This document shows positions 1 to 7,375 of a stretch of DNA of 64,000 nucleotides, piece after piece; position 1 is the stretch's first letter, and every line of letters starts with the position of its first letter. A program made the position numbers and the translations under genes. The DNA lies in the NCBI RefSeq assembly GCF_001402915.1, contig NZ_CP012945.1:744001-808000 (forward strand), written 5' to 3'. The notes under the pieces were generated by a model. That model was not told the origin of the DNA and searched no databases. It was given only the letters and a program-made list of their open reading frames with translations. This DNA comes from Devosia sp. A16. Lineage in GTDB: Bacteria; Pseudomonadota; Alphaproteobacteria; Rhizobiales; Devosiaceae.

Positions 1-2
1 CT

Positions 3-953
3 GCGGTGAACCCTCGATATTTCTCTAGCATCCACCTCGCAAACCCGACAGCGATCCTGATCTGGCTGTTTCCGTCGGCCTTCCTCACCAATGCCATCAT
101 CATCACGCTGTTCGGCAACTCGCTGGGCAAGGCCATTTTCGCCATCCGAGCCGAGCCCAATGACCCCGACAGGTATTTCGGCTGGGGCGGCAACATCGTC
201 CGCGAGTTCCGCGTCTGGTTCCAGGGGATGGCGCTGTACATCCCGCTGCTCAATTTCTTCACCATGATACCGGCCTTCCGCCGTGTGCTGCGTGGCGCGC
301 CAACCGCCTACGACCTCGGTCGCGTCAGCGTCCGCGCCTATTCGCAAAGCCGCCTTCGCCGCACCCTGGGCATTCTGTTTGCCCTGCTGCTCTATGTCGG
401 CGTGGCCGCGCTGGCCGCGGTGGAACGCAGCGGCATGTTCAGCGGCAGCCCGGCGCCCTCCGATCCGGCGTTCGTTTCCCAGTCCTCGCCCGCCCTCTCC
501 TCACCCGGCGGAATCGCGCGCCCCACCAGCTGGTCCAACCCCGCCACCCACATCTCCACCACCATCCCCGGTGGTTGGAGCTACGAGGCCTTTGCCGGCC
601 CCGACGGCGGCACCCTCTATGGTTTCACCCAGGTGGAGACCGGCCTCGTCGCCATTCTGGCGGCTGAGAGCCTGCCGAACCTCGGCATCAAGGATTATCT
701 CCCGGCGCTGGCGAAGGGGGTGAGCGCCACCATCGGACTGGGCGATTGGTCGATGTCGAACCTGCCGGGAGTCTGGACGGCCCACGGTCAGACGACGCCC
801 GCCGGTTACCCGGCGACCGTCCATGCCGCGCAGGCCGGCACCCAGTTCTGGCGCATCGTCTACATCGACCAGCTCTCGACCACCCCTCGCGTGATCGTCG
901 AGCCGGAAATGACGGCGGCCCTGTTCCGGAGCGTGGGGCTCGGCGCGCGATGA
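3..953 (+). CDS. RDD family membrane protein, 5' end outside window
   Basis: The frame is open from the first bases, so the gene begins upstream; a GTG at 6 is only an internal option. Residues 15-50 and 70-90 are hydrophobic, with the RDD-type motif GNSLGKAIFAIRA between them; the usual first RDD helix with its Arg-Asp pair is missing and should lie before the window. A further membrane segment follows near residues 120-140 (LGILFALLLYVGVAALAAV). After that comes a Ser/Pro linker and a C-terminal domain of about 120 residues, probably periplasmic, that I do not recognise. RDD proteins are poorly defined; some are ion antiporters. The stop overlaps the next start (ATGA), so the two genes are translationally coupled. 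Confidence 0.7.
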   Translation, partial: AVNPRYFSSIHLANPTAILIWLFPSAFLTNAIIITLFGNSLGKAIFAIRAEPNDPDRYFGWGGNIVREFRVWFQGMALYIPLLNFFTMIPAFRRVLRGAPTAYDLGRVSVRAYSQSRLRRTLGILFALLLYVGVAALAAVERSGMFSGSPAPSDPAFVSQSSPALSSPGGIARPTSWSNPATHISTTIPGGWSYEAFAGPDGGTLYGFTQVETGLVAILAAESLPNLGIKDYLPALAKGVSATIGLGDWSMSNLPGVWTAHGQTTPAGYPATVHAAQAGTQFWRIVYIDQLSTTPRVIVEPEMTAALFRSVGLGAR

Positions 954-1241
954 ACGACGACGAGCTGGTGCGTGAGATCGAAGCCCTGGTCGTCGAAGCA
1001 ACCCGCGACACGCCCCGCATGACCCCGGAGCAGGTTGCGGCCCGGACCGCCGCCGAGCGCAAAGCGGCGATGGACGCCATCTATAGCCGCAGCCCCGGCC
1101 TCTACGAGGCGGTCACGGAGATCGCCAGACGGGTGCAACGGAGGCAGGAGCGCCGCCACCTGCTCCGCCGCCTCGGGGGTGCTGCTGTTCATTCTGCTGC
1201 TTTGCTTCGTGTTCGCCGCCATCAAGGACGCTTACACTTGA
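950..1241 (+). pseudogene. Small single-TM protein interrupted by a one-base frameshift
   Basis: ATG at 950 overlaps the RDD stop. About 75 charged, helical residues (MNDDELVREIEALVVEA onward) read cleanly to a G5 run at 1175-1179. Beyond it, this frame becomes Ala/His/Arg-rich and runs to 1246, whereas the +1 frame gives a convincing C-terminal membrane helix (GVLLFILLLCFVFAAIKDAYT, without the full run) ending at 1241. With four Gs the product would be about 96 residues, tail-anchored. This is either an assembly error in the homopolymer or a real mutation. Function is unknown; coupling to the RDD gene suggests a partner role. Confidence 0.6.
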
Positions 1242-1294
1242 GCTGACCGCGGGTATGCGGCGGGCCCCGGCCGCCACCGCGCGCGTCATCCCCC

Positions 1295-2605
1295 TCACCC
1301 CACCATCGCCCTCAACCCCTCCGGCGCCCCCTCGAACGCGTACGCATTGAGGAACTGCCGCGTGCGCAGCAGCTCTCGATCCACTTCGCTCACACCTGCC
1401 TCGTCGCACACCGCCTGCCAGCTGCCGAGGATCGCCTCGATCTGCGCCTGTGCGATGCCCAGCGCCTCCTCTGCGCTGAGCTGAAACGCCGCGGCGCCCT
1501 CCACGCAGGTCATGATCCGGCTCATGCGGTTGTCGCCGGCGATCAGCATGGCCTGCGAGGCCTCGTTGCCGGCGCGGGGCTGCGGGCAGATGTCGTAGGC
1601 GGGGGTGAGAGTGAGGTCGCGGCCGTTCCAGAACGCGGCGTGGTTGCGGGCGTGATCGTCGGTGTTGCCGCTGAGGATGTTGAACATCAGGCGGGCGAAC
1701 AGCTCGCGCAGGCTCGCCCTTGGTTTTTCGAAACGATGGCGGATGATCTCGGCCAGATCCGCATAGCTCGCGTAGCGCGCCAGCATTTCATCGAGCCCGA
1801 TCAGGGTGAGGCCGGAGACCATGCCGCGGCGCACCCAGCCGCCCGGCACACGCTGCCGATCGAAACGCTCGACCAGCAGCACATCCCTGCCGGCGGCCCG
1901 CGCCATGCGCACGGGGGCGACCGCGATGCCGGCGAGGGCAGCGAGCCGCATGGCGACGAACTCGGCTTTCACAACGCTATAGAGATCGCCCTGAGCCGAG
2001 AACTTGGCGATGTATTTGGTGTCGCCATCGGTAATGTTGGCTTTGGGGCGCGCTCCGCCGATCGAGCTGCCATGGAACAGCGCCGCATCGAGCGCCGGGG
2101 GCAGCCTCGCGCCCTGCTGCACCAGGTCGGCGGCATCGAGCAGCTCGACAAGGGACGCCTCGCGCGGCTCACGCGCAACGTAGCTGCCGGCCGATGCCTG
2201 GAAATCGAGCGCGCCGATCCGGTCGGAGCCCGATTCCAGCATGTAGGTCAGCTCGTCGAGGTCGGCGGCGTCGCCGCCGGCGCGGCCGAGCAGGCGGTTG
2301 ATGATGACGCGGCGGCCCCAGGCATCGGGCGCCGCATCGCGGATGGCGCTCGGCATCGACATGCCGGCGGGCACCGGCAACAGCCCCGCCCGGAGCGGCA
2401 GCTCCGGCTCATAGAGCGAAACGGCATCGGGCCGCTCAAGATAGGAGCGGCCATAGTTGAAGGCGAGCTGGCCGCCGGAGGGCGCAAGGCGCCCGGCCAC
2501 CACCGGCGCTGTCGCCCCGGGGAGCCAGACCCAGACGAACGCCTCGCCCGCCGCACCCCGGAGCAGCTTGCTTCCGGCCGGGCCATTGGATGCCCTAGAA
2601 ATCAT
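1295..2605 (-). CDS. hipA: HipA-family serine/threonine kinase toxin
   Basis: 436 aa from ATG 2605, which overlaps the 3' end of hipB by 11 bp, the usual HipBA arrangement. The N-terminal part matches the HipA N1 domain. The kinase part shows an ATP-loop-like stretch HGSSIGGARPKA, a Lys in KYIAKF, an ERFDR element, the catalytic loop GNTDDHARN and the metal-binding YDICP. Length is near the 440 aa of E. coli HipA. Known HipA kinases phosphorylate targets such as glutamyl-tRNA synthetase and are held by the HipB antitoxin; the target here cannot be read from sequence. All key motifs look intact, so it is probably active. An upstream in-frame extension to 2671 lies inside hipB and is unlikely to be used. 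Confidence 0.88.
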   Translation of the reverse strand: MISRASNGPAGSKLLRGAAGEAFVWVWLPGATAPVVAGRLAPSGGQLAFNYGRSYLERPDAVSLYEPELPLRAGLLPVPAGMSMPSAIRDAAPDAWGRRVIINRLLGRAGGDAADLDELTYMLESGSDRIGALDFQASAGSYVAREPREASLVELLDAADLVQQGARLPPALDAALFHGSSIGGARPKANITDGDTKYIAKFSAQGDLYSVVKAEFVAMRLAALAGIAVAPVRMARAAGRDVLLVERFDRQRVPGGWVRRGMVSGLTLIGLDEMLARYASYADLAEIIRHRFEKPRASLRELFARLMFNILSGNTDDHARNHAAFWNGRDLTLTPAYDICPQPRAGNEASQAMLIAGDNRMSRIMTCVEGAAAFQLSAEEALGIAQAQIEAILGSWQAVCDEAGVSEVDRELLRTRQFLNAYAFEGAPEGLRAMVG

Positions 2606-2930
2606 CGTCGACCCTGGCGGGCGCGCGGACCGCCTGCGGCAGCAGCGTATTGGACGACATTGCGTCGGCAAGCTTGCCGCTCATGCCGCGCGGATCCTCG
2701 TCGAACAGCCGCAGCCCGACCACGGCGGCGGCCTCGAACACGGCGCCGATCGAGCAACCGAGATCGCCCTTCTCGATGCGGGATGCGAGGCCGCGCGACA
2801 GCCCGGCGCGCTCGGCCAGCCCCTCCACGGTCATTTGTCGCTCGATGCGGGCGCGCCTGATCAGCAGCCCGAGCAGCTGCGCGGCATCACGGGCGTAGCG
2901 AGAAGTCGGTCGGTCGATTGGCTTTGGCAT
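2595..2930 (-). CDS. hipB: HipB-like XRE antitoxin and repressor
   Basis: 111 aa from ATG 2930 (MPKPIDRPTSRYARDA). An in-frame ATG at 2963 exists but would place the operator at 2937-2979 inside the gene, so 2930 is preferred. Residues about 20-75 form an XRE helix-turn-helix (LLIRRARIERQMTVEGLAERAGLS...GLASRIEKGD). The C-terminal tail is flexible. HipB proteins bind operators at their own promoter and neutralise HipA; the paired operators just upstream fit autoregulation. Confidence 0.85.
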   Translation of the reverse strand: MPKPIDRPTSRYARDAAQLLGLLIRRARIERQMTVEGLAERAGLSRGLASRIEKGDLGCSIGAVFEAAAVVGLRLFDEDPRGMSGKLADAMSSNTLLPQAVRAPARVDDDF

Positions 2931-2936
2931 CTTCGT

Positions 2937-2979
2937 TCCATAAACGGCGCATGACGACGTCATATGCTCTGTTTATGGA
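2937..2979. promoter_or_regulatory. HipB operator, inverted repeat 1
   Basis: TCCATAAAC (2937-2945) and GTTTATGGA (2971-2979) are perfect inverted half-sites 34 bp apart, directly before hipB. The same half-sites with the same 34-bp spacing recur at 3019-3060. I infer HipB binding. Confidence 0.7.
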
Positions 2980-3018
2980 TTTTTCTAACGGAGTTGAAGT
3001 GCCAAAGTCAATGAATGC

Positions 3019-3060
3019 TCCATAAACAGAGCTTTAGCGTCATTTAAGCTCCGTTTATGA
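3019..3060. promoter_or_regulatory. HipB operator, inverted repeat 2
   Basis: TCCATAAACAGAGC (3019-3032) faces GCTCCGTTTATGA (3048-3060). The core half-sites are again 34 bp apart start to start. The half-site at 3019 matches the reverse complement of 2966-2979 over 14 bases, so this is a duplicated operator upstream of hipBA. Confidence 0.65.
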
Positions 3061-3087
3061 TGCATATCGAACTGCTGCCCTGCCCCC

Positions 3088-3504
3088 TCATGCCACCATC
3101 GCCGCCTCCTCTTCCACCCAGGCCCGCCGCTCCAGTTCGCCGCGCGACCGTAACGCCCCTGCCCGCGTGTATGCCTCATCGAGATCCCGCACCGCGGCGG
3201 CGTTGAGCGGCACCAGCAGGTCGAGAAGCCGCAGCTCGGTCGGGCGCCAGGGCGAGCCGGTGGCGGAGCAGTAGTCGGTCAGTTCGTCCTGCGCCCGCTC
3301 GAGCGAGGCGAGGCGGTTGGCGGCTTCGCAGAGGATGCCGGCCTGGGCGTGGCTGAAGGTGGCGCTGGTCCAGTAGGTGGGCTGGCGGGCGCCGAGGTTG
3401 AGCAGCGCCAGCCGCTTCATCGGCGCATCGGCATTGCCGTAGGCGGCGGCCACCGCATCGATGCGGAGGGCATGAAGATCGAGGCGGGCGGGCTGGATCG
3501 TCAT
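3088..3504 (-). CDS. Hypothetical protein, 138 aa
   Basis: Start ATG 3504 is chosen because GGAGA lies 6 bases upstream; a longer frame to 3549 has no such site. The product is soluble, helical and Ala/Leu/Arg-rich (MTIQPARLDLHALRIDAVAAAYG), with no signal peptide or membrane segment. I do not recognise the family. It sits upstream of hipBA on the same strand, but the duplicated operators lie between them. Confidence 0.55.
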   Translation of the reverse strand: MTIQPARLDLHALRIDAVAAAYGNADAPMKRLALLNLGARQPTYWTSATFSHAQAGILCEAANRLASLERAQDELTDYCSATGSPWRPTELRLLDLLVPLNAAAVRDLDEAYTRAGALRSRGELERRAWVEEEAAMVA

Positions 3505-3667
3505 CGCTGTCTCCATCGGGCTGATGCAGACATGATATGCAAAACGCAAACTACCCGGTCAAGATCAATATGCGTTACGCGAACGTTAGCGACAGGCGGC
3601 GGCCGACTCGACTCCCGTCCAGCCTTCTGCTTTCATGAGAACATAATGAGAACATTTGGAGGTGAGG

Positions 3668-3913
3668 ATGGCCACGTATTTCGTGGTGCAGGCCTGGCAG
3701 ATGGGCAATCGGGGCGTGCTGATTGCCGACGAGCCGATGGAGGCGCCCAGCGAGGCCGCGGCGCTGTCGCGGGCCCGGGTGCTGGCCGGAGCGCGGGCCG
3801 GGGTGATCGCCTTCTGCCGGAACGGCGACCCGGCGACCGGCGAGTGGAACGATGCGGTGGTGCTGTGCGAGCACGGCGTTGTGCCGCGGGATCTGATGGA
3901 GCTGGCGGGGTAG
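3668..3913 (+). CDS. Small conserved protein, paralog of 39273-39506
   Basis: 81 aa from ATG 3668, preceded by a strong GGAGGTGAGG site. It reads MATYFVVQAWQMGNRG, then a region with ARVLAGARAGVIAFCRNGDP and ends VVPRDLMELAG. The 77-aa product at 39273-39506 has the same plan: a YF-Q start, an Ala-rich helix, an RAG(V)-A(F/Y)S-like strand, then an acidic stretch and a GQLP/GVVP tail. The family appears to be a stand-alone small domain of unknown role, probably an alpha/beta fold of about 80 residues. Confidence 0.65.
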   Translation: MATYFVVQAWQMGNRGVLIADEPMEAPSEAAALSRARVLAGARAGVIAFCRNGDPATGEWNDAVVLCEHGVVPRDLMELAG

Positions 3914-4010
3914 GCTGGGCGGCATCGTGTCTGTGGCTCGATCCAGCCACAACCACCAGCGCCCCCCTTGACGGCAGGGCTACGCATATGCGGGCGATGG
4001 GCACCCCTTG

Positions 4011-4163
4011 CCTTCTCCCCTTGTGGGAGAAGGTGCCCGAAGGGCGGATGAGGGGTACGCGCAACGAAGTGTAGCGCGATCCGAGCGAAGTGAGGAGCGA
4101 TCCAGTACGCGGAGAGATACCCCTCATCCGGCCTTCGGCCACCTTCTCCCACAAGGGGAGAAG
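4011..4163. repeat. RIME-like long palindromic intergenic element
   Basis: The left arm 4011-4056 begins CCTTCTCCCCTTGTGGGAG; the right arm about 4119-4163 is its inverted copy ending in GGGAGAAGG. The centre (4057-4118) is unpaired and contains a GAAGTG-rich stretch. Arms, size and sequence fit the Rhizobium intergenic mosaic elements. Half of the element recurs at 51758-51850. Outer sequence CATATG plus GAGCAC-type motifs is shared with 46108-46325. Confidence 0.75.
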
Positions 4164-4426
4164 GCCCCTCCAACTACTGTCGGTGCTCCATATGCAATAG
4201 CCCTGCCTTGAGGGGGAGGGATGGGGCGGAGTGTGCAACACGCACCATGGTTGGGAGCAGGCTGCTCAAGCATGCGCACGTCGATGTTTCACATCGCGCA
4301 CTTGGCGCACCCCACCGAGCTGCGCTCACAAGCTGCGCCTGCCTCCCCCGTCAAGGGGGATGTGGGCATCGAGCTTGTGGTTGAATCTGGTGCAAGCGCC
4401 CTGCTCCGCGGCCTTGCCGCGCGCCG
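4164..4426. other. Intergenic region without a convincing gene
   Basis: This stretch between the RIME-like element and the S24 repressor stop has short frames of mixed composition and a further loose inverted pair (CCTTGAGGGGGAGGG near 4204 against CCTCCCCCGTCAAGG near 4342). I see no supported gene. Confidence 0.5.
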
Positions 4427-5137
4427 CTAGTCGGCGTCGTATTTGCCCACCACGCGGTGGGCGATGGGCCATTCGCGGCGGAACTCGCTGAACTGGCGGT
4501 GCGGGTTCCACTGCTCGAGGTGCCACTCGCGGTCGTTCCAGTCGTTGAGCCGCTTGACGATCGCCTCGGCTTCCCGGCCGTCGGGCGGGGTGTGGTAGAA
4601 GATGTGGTTCTTGCCGCGCGCCGGCCGCAGATGCGGGTTGATCCAGGCGACGTCGCCCGGCCAGTACTCGGGCACCATCGACTCGCCGTCGATCATCAGC
4701 CCATAGGCGCCCTGCACATCACGCAGTTTGGTGGGCATTTCCACCCGGTCGACGATGTCGGTGCCGATGATCAGCCGGCCGCCGCCGCCCTGCGCGCCGG
4801 AATAGACGTTGAGCTTGCGCGTCGGGTCGATCACTTCGCGCGCCGGCACCGCGAGGATCGGCTGGCCGCTGGCCCGCTCGTGCGGCGGCAGCGGGTCGTT
4901 GGCATCGTCCACCGGCGGGACGCCCTCGCCGGTCAACAGCCACGCCTCGCTCACCCGGAACGCCGCGGCGTATTTCGCCGATTGCCGGCCGAGCCCCCGC
5001 TCGCCGCTCTCGTGCTGCGCATAGGTAATGTAGGCCCAGCCGAAGAAGGTCGCCGCCTCCTTGGCGGTGCGGAAGCCGCGGGTGATGCGGGCAAGCTTCA
5101 GCCGCTCGGCGGCCTCGGGGCGGGTCTCTTCGATCAT
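4427..5137 (-). CDS. XRE/S24 LexA-type phage repressor
   Basis: 236 aa from ATG 5137 (MIEETRPEAAERLKLARITRG). Residues 10-70 form an XRE-like helix-turn-helix and residues about 120-230 a peptidase S24 domain. The catalytic Ser is in DGESMVPEYWPGD and the Lys in AIVKRLND, so it is likely capable of RecA-stimulated self-cleavage like CI and LexA. It is transcribed away from the DnaA-like/NusG-like gene run that begins at 5209, the classic lysogeny switch. Cleavage after DNA damage would be expected to release those genes (inference from family). Confidence 0.8.
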   Translation of the reverse strand: MIEETRPEAAERLKLARITRGFRTAKEAATFFGWAYITYAQHESGERGLGRQSAKYAAAFRVSEAWLLTGEGVPPVDDANDPLPPHERASGQPILAVPAREVIDPTRKLNVYSGAQGGGGRLIIGTDIVDRVEMPTKLRDVQGAYGLMIDGESMVPEYWPGDVAWINPHLRPARGKNHIFYHTPPDGREAEAIVKRLNDWNDREWHLEQWNPHRQFSEFRREWPIAHRVVGKYDAD

Positions 5138-5157
5138 CCATGCATTATGCACAATTT

Positions 5158-5203
5158 CAGTATGCGTTTCGCGTTGACACGCGATTTGCGTTATGCATAC
5201 TTT
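5158..5203 (+). promoter_or_regulatory. Early promoter and repressor operator
   Basis: TTGACA (5174-5179), a 16-base spacer and CATACT (5196-5201) form a good sigma-70 promoter reading rightward. It is bracketed by the inverted repeat AGTATGC (about 5159-5165) and GCATACT (5195-5201), so a repressor bound there would cover the promoter. TTATGC-type half-sites also occur toward the repressor gene near 5141-5150. Confidence 0.6.
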
Positions 5204-5208
5204 TGCGA

Positions 5209-5478
5209 ATGGAACAGCTTCGCACCTCCCTCCCGATCGACGCACTGCCGGCCCCCTCCCCGGCGCTGGCCGATGCCGGTGCGACGCGCGTTCCGCTGCT
5301 GCCGCGTGCGCGAGTGAATGGGCGTTTCGACGCGCCGCGGCAGCAGACCTTGCGCGGGTGGCCACGAGGAAGTCGTCGCCCCGGCGCGATACCTCGTCGC
5401 CCCGGCGCGAACGTTCGTCGCCTTCTCTTCGCACTCACGCTGGCGCGCGACCGAGCGTCCATGCACCGCCGGCGCTGA
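5209..5478 (+). CDS. Possible leaderless early phage protein, 89 aa
   Basis: ATG 5209 lies 8 bases after the -10 CATACT, so transcription would begin at or next to the start codon and the message would be leaderless. The first 60 codons have high third-position GC (MEQLRTSLPIDALPAPSPAL), followed by an Arg-rich tail that overlaps the 21-bp repeats at 5368-5421. No domain is recognised. The position next to the repressor is where cro-like genes sit, but I see no helix-turn-helix. Confidence 0.4.
   Translation: MEQLRTSLPIDALPAPSPALADAGATRVPLLPRARVNGRFDAPRQQTLRGWPRGSRRPGAIPRRPGANVRRLLFALTLARDRASMHRRR
5368..5421. repeat. 21-bp direct repeats, set 1 (possible iterons)
   Basis: Three units with exact 21-bp period share the core TCGTCGCC at about 5373, 5394 and 5415. 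The middle unit contains GCGATACCTCGTC (5386-5398), which recurs exactly at 6568-6580 and 6610-6622. They lie just before the DnaA-like gene, where a phage replication origin could be. Confidence 0.5.
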
Positions 5479-5563
5479 ACCGCCAGCCTGCCGCCAATGA
5501 GCCCCGCCGCCGACGCGTCCCGCGCCGGTGCACGCCACCCCTTTGCCCAATGGAATCGACCCC

Positions 5564-6124
5564 ATGATGCTCTATCGCCAGCTACGCCTCGCCCCGGTGC
5601 GGGCCGCCGATGCCAGCCCCAGCCAGCAGCGGCTTGCCGAGGAGCGCCGGGCGCGCGAGGCGCGCATTCGCCGCGCCGCGCAGAACCCGCCGCCGGCCTC
5701 GACCCTGACGGTGCGCCCTTACCGTGCGGCGCGCCCACAGCGGCTGCTGCCGCCGACCGAGATTTGGCCGGATTACCGCGAGCCGGTGCCCTATGAGACG
5801 ATGTGCTTCGGCCCCACCGCCGCCCGCCCGCTGACGGCGCGTGAGATCATCGACGAGGTGGTGGTAAAGCACGGCGTCGAGCGGGCGGAGCTTGCCTCTG
5901 CCTCGCGCCGCGGCCCGGTCACCGCGGCGCGGCGCGAGGCGAGCTGGCGCATCCGGCACGAGGTGCTGGTCAACGGCCGGCAGATCAGCCTGCCCGAAAT
6001 CGCCCGGCACCTGGGGGGCCGCGACCACACCACCGTGCTCTACAATATCCGCCGCCATGAGGCGGAGCGCCTGGCCCTGGGCCTCGCCGGCGCCGCCTCG
6101 CCGCTGCCGGGAGCAGCGCGATGA
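5564..6124 (+). CDS. DnaA domain IV-like phage replication protein
   Basis: 186 aa from ATG 5564 (MMLYRQLRLAPVRAAD). The N-terminal half is a basic, Pro/Ala-rich region without a clear fold. Residues about 95-175 match the DnaA C-terminal DNA-binding domain: a helix around VLVNGRQISLPEIARHLG followed by the signature GGRDHTTVLYNIRRHE. The AAA+ ATPase domain of true DnaA is absent, so this is not the chromosomal initiator. Stand-alone domain IV proteins occur in alphaproteobacterial prophages, where a role in replication initiation is presumed. Its stop overlaps the next start (ATGA). Confidence 0.75.
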   Translation: MMLYRQLRLAPVRAADASPSQQRLAEERRAREARIRRAAQNPPPASTLTVRPYRAARPQRLLPPTEIWPDYREPVPYETMCFGPTAARPLTAREIIDEVVVKHGVERAELASASRRGPVTAARREASWRIRHEVLVNGRQISLPEIARHLGGRDHTTVLYNIRRHEAERLALGLAGAASPLPGAAR

Positions 6125-6774
6125 GTCTCCCCTGGTTCAAGTTCCAGCCCGCAGCCTGGCGCGGCGACCAGGCGCTGCGGGCGGTCAGCCTCGCGGCACG
6201 CGGGCTGTGGATCGAGTGCCTCTGCATCATGCACGAGGCCAAGCCCTATGGGCACCTGGTGCTCAACGGCAAGCCGATCGGCGAGGCCACCCTGGCGCGC
6301 ATGACAGGGGTGCCGGTGGACGAGGTTCGCGCCCTTGTGGCGGAGCTTCGACAAGCCGGCGTCCTGAGCGTGGCAAGCACCGGGGTGATCCTGTCGCGCC
6401 GCATGGTCAAGGACCATGAGCGCGCCAATCTCGGCCGCAAATCGGCAAACCGCCGCTGGGCGCAAGTCGCTGAGTCTACAGCGCAATCGGACGAACCCAA
6501 TGGGTCGGCCAATGGGCTGCCCAGTGCTGAGACTCCAGACTCGAGATTCCCCCCTAAAGCCCCCGCGGCGATACCTCGTCCGCTCGCGGCGCTACCGCGT
6601 CCGCTCGCGGCGATACCTCGTCCGCCCGGCGAGATCTCGTTGTCCGGCCCCGGCGACACCCCGCTCGCTCACGGCGCTGCCGCGCCGGTCCGCGCCAGAG
6701 CTTCGCGTCGCGGCAAGGGCGCATCGGCGCTGCTCGAGCAGGCCCGCCGAATGCAGCAGGAGGCCGCACGATGA
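6121..6774 (+). CDS. Phage-type replication protein with winged-helix N-terminus
   Basis: 217 aa, ATG overlapping the preceding stop. Residues 1-110 resemble replication-module proteins of temperate phages (MSLPWFKFQPAAWRGDQALR), with helices around VSLAARGLWIECLCIMHEA and a winged-helix-like LARMTGVPVDEVRALVAELR. The C-terminal third is low-complexity and contains a 7-residue repeat (AAIPRPL and variants, three times) encoded by 21-bp DNA repeats at 6565-6627. The end is basic (RRGKGASALLEQARRMQQEAAR, split here for description). It may load or recruit a helicase, but no catalytic motif is visible. Confidence 0.55.
   Translation: MSLPWFKFQPAAWRGDQALRAVSLAARGLWIECLCIMHEAKPYGHLVLNGKPIGEATLARMTGVPVDEVRALVAELRQAGVLSVASTGVILSRRMVKDHERANLGRKSANRRWAQVAESTAQSDEPNGSANGLPSAETPDSRFPPKAPAAIPRPLAALPRPLAAIPRPPGEISLSGPGDTPLAHGAAAPVRARASRRGKGASALLEQARRMQQEAAR
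6565..6627. repeat. 21-bp direct repeats, set 2 (coding, possible iterons)
   Basis: Three head-to-tail 21-bp units begin at 6565, 6586 and 6607, with a partial fourth from 6628. Units 1 and 3 contain GCGATACCTCGTC, identical to the core at 5386-5398 outside this gene. Lambda-like origins also sit inside the initiator gene, so an origin role is possible. Confidence 0.5.
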
Positions 6775-7178
6775 CCCGTCCGAAGCTGAGCGCCCGCGAT
6801 CAGGGCAAGGCGCTCGAAGCCATCGCCACCCTGCTGGCAGGTTTCCCCAGCGCACAGGCGGCGATCACCGAGGCGACGGCGATGGCCTATCTCGGCGCCG
6901 TCGATCATTGCCCGCTGCTGGCCATCGAGGCGGCCTGCACGGCGTTCCTCCGCGGCCGGGTGGCGGGGCATAACCCGGATTTCCCGCCCACCGCGCCGCG
7001 GCTGGCGGCGCTGGCCGATGCCCTGGGCGAGGCGGCACGGGCGCTGGCCGAAGGTCCGCGGCTGGTGAGCTACCGGATCGGCGCCGCGCCACCCGCCGGC
7101 ACGGTGGCGCTGGGCGGCCGCACCGATGAATGGCGCGGTCCGAGCCGCACCCGGTTGCTGGCAGGGAGGCCCGGCTGA
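6771..7178 (+). CDS. Phage replication-module hypothetical protein, 135 aa
   Basis: ATG overlaps the upstream stop (ATGA) and its own stop overlaps the next start (TGATG), so it lies inside a coupled operon. The product is helical (MTRPKLSARDQGKALEAIATLLAG), with YLGAVDHCPLLAIEAACTAFL and a Pro-containing HNPDFPPTAPRLAAL. That pattern is common in small replication-loader or accessory proteins of rhizobial phages, but I cannot assign a family. Confidence 0.55.
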   Translation: MTRPKLSARDQGKALEAIATLLAGFPSAQAAITEATAMAYLGAVDHCPLLAIEAACTAFLRGRVAGHNPDFPPTAPRLAALADALGEAARALAEGPRLVSYRIGAAPPAGTVALGGRTDEWRGPSRTRLLAGRPG

Positions 7179-7375
7179 TGCCGCTCGTCCCCGTAGAGAC
7201 CGCGCCCGGCTTTCGCATCGCGGTGCGCCGCTGCGATGGCTGCGGCGCTCCCAACGCTCCCTATGGCACGGGCAGCCTCCGTGCCGCGCTGCAGAACGGC
7301 GAGCTCGGCCGGGTGAAGTGCTGGTGCGGGCCGGATGGCTGCCGGCTCCGCGCCGGCCGGACGGTGGCGCCATGA
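7178..7375 (+). CDS. Small Cys-rich protein, possible zinc ribbon, 65 aa
   Basis: ATG 7178 overlaps the preceding stop and has a GGGAGG site. Five cysteines form CDGCGAP and KCWCGPDGC clusters, spaced as a possible zinc-binding ribbon. It is in the coupled phage-like operon; its stop overlaps the next ATG at 7372. No named family. Confidence 0.55.
   Translation: MPLVPVETAPGFRIAVRRCDGCGAPNAPYGTGSLRAALQNGELGRVKCWCGPDGCRLRAGRTVAP

Noticed and set aside
5368-6627. 21-bp repeats as a CRISPR array
   Set aside because: Units are directly adjacent without unique spacers, and there are no cas genes.
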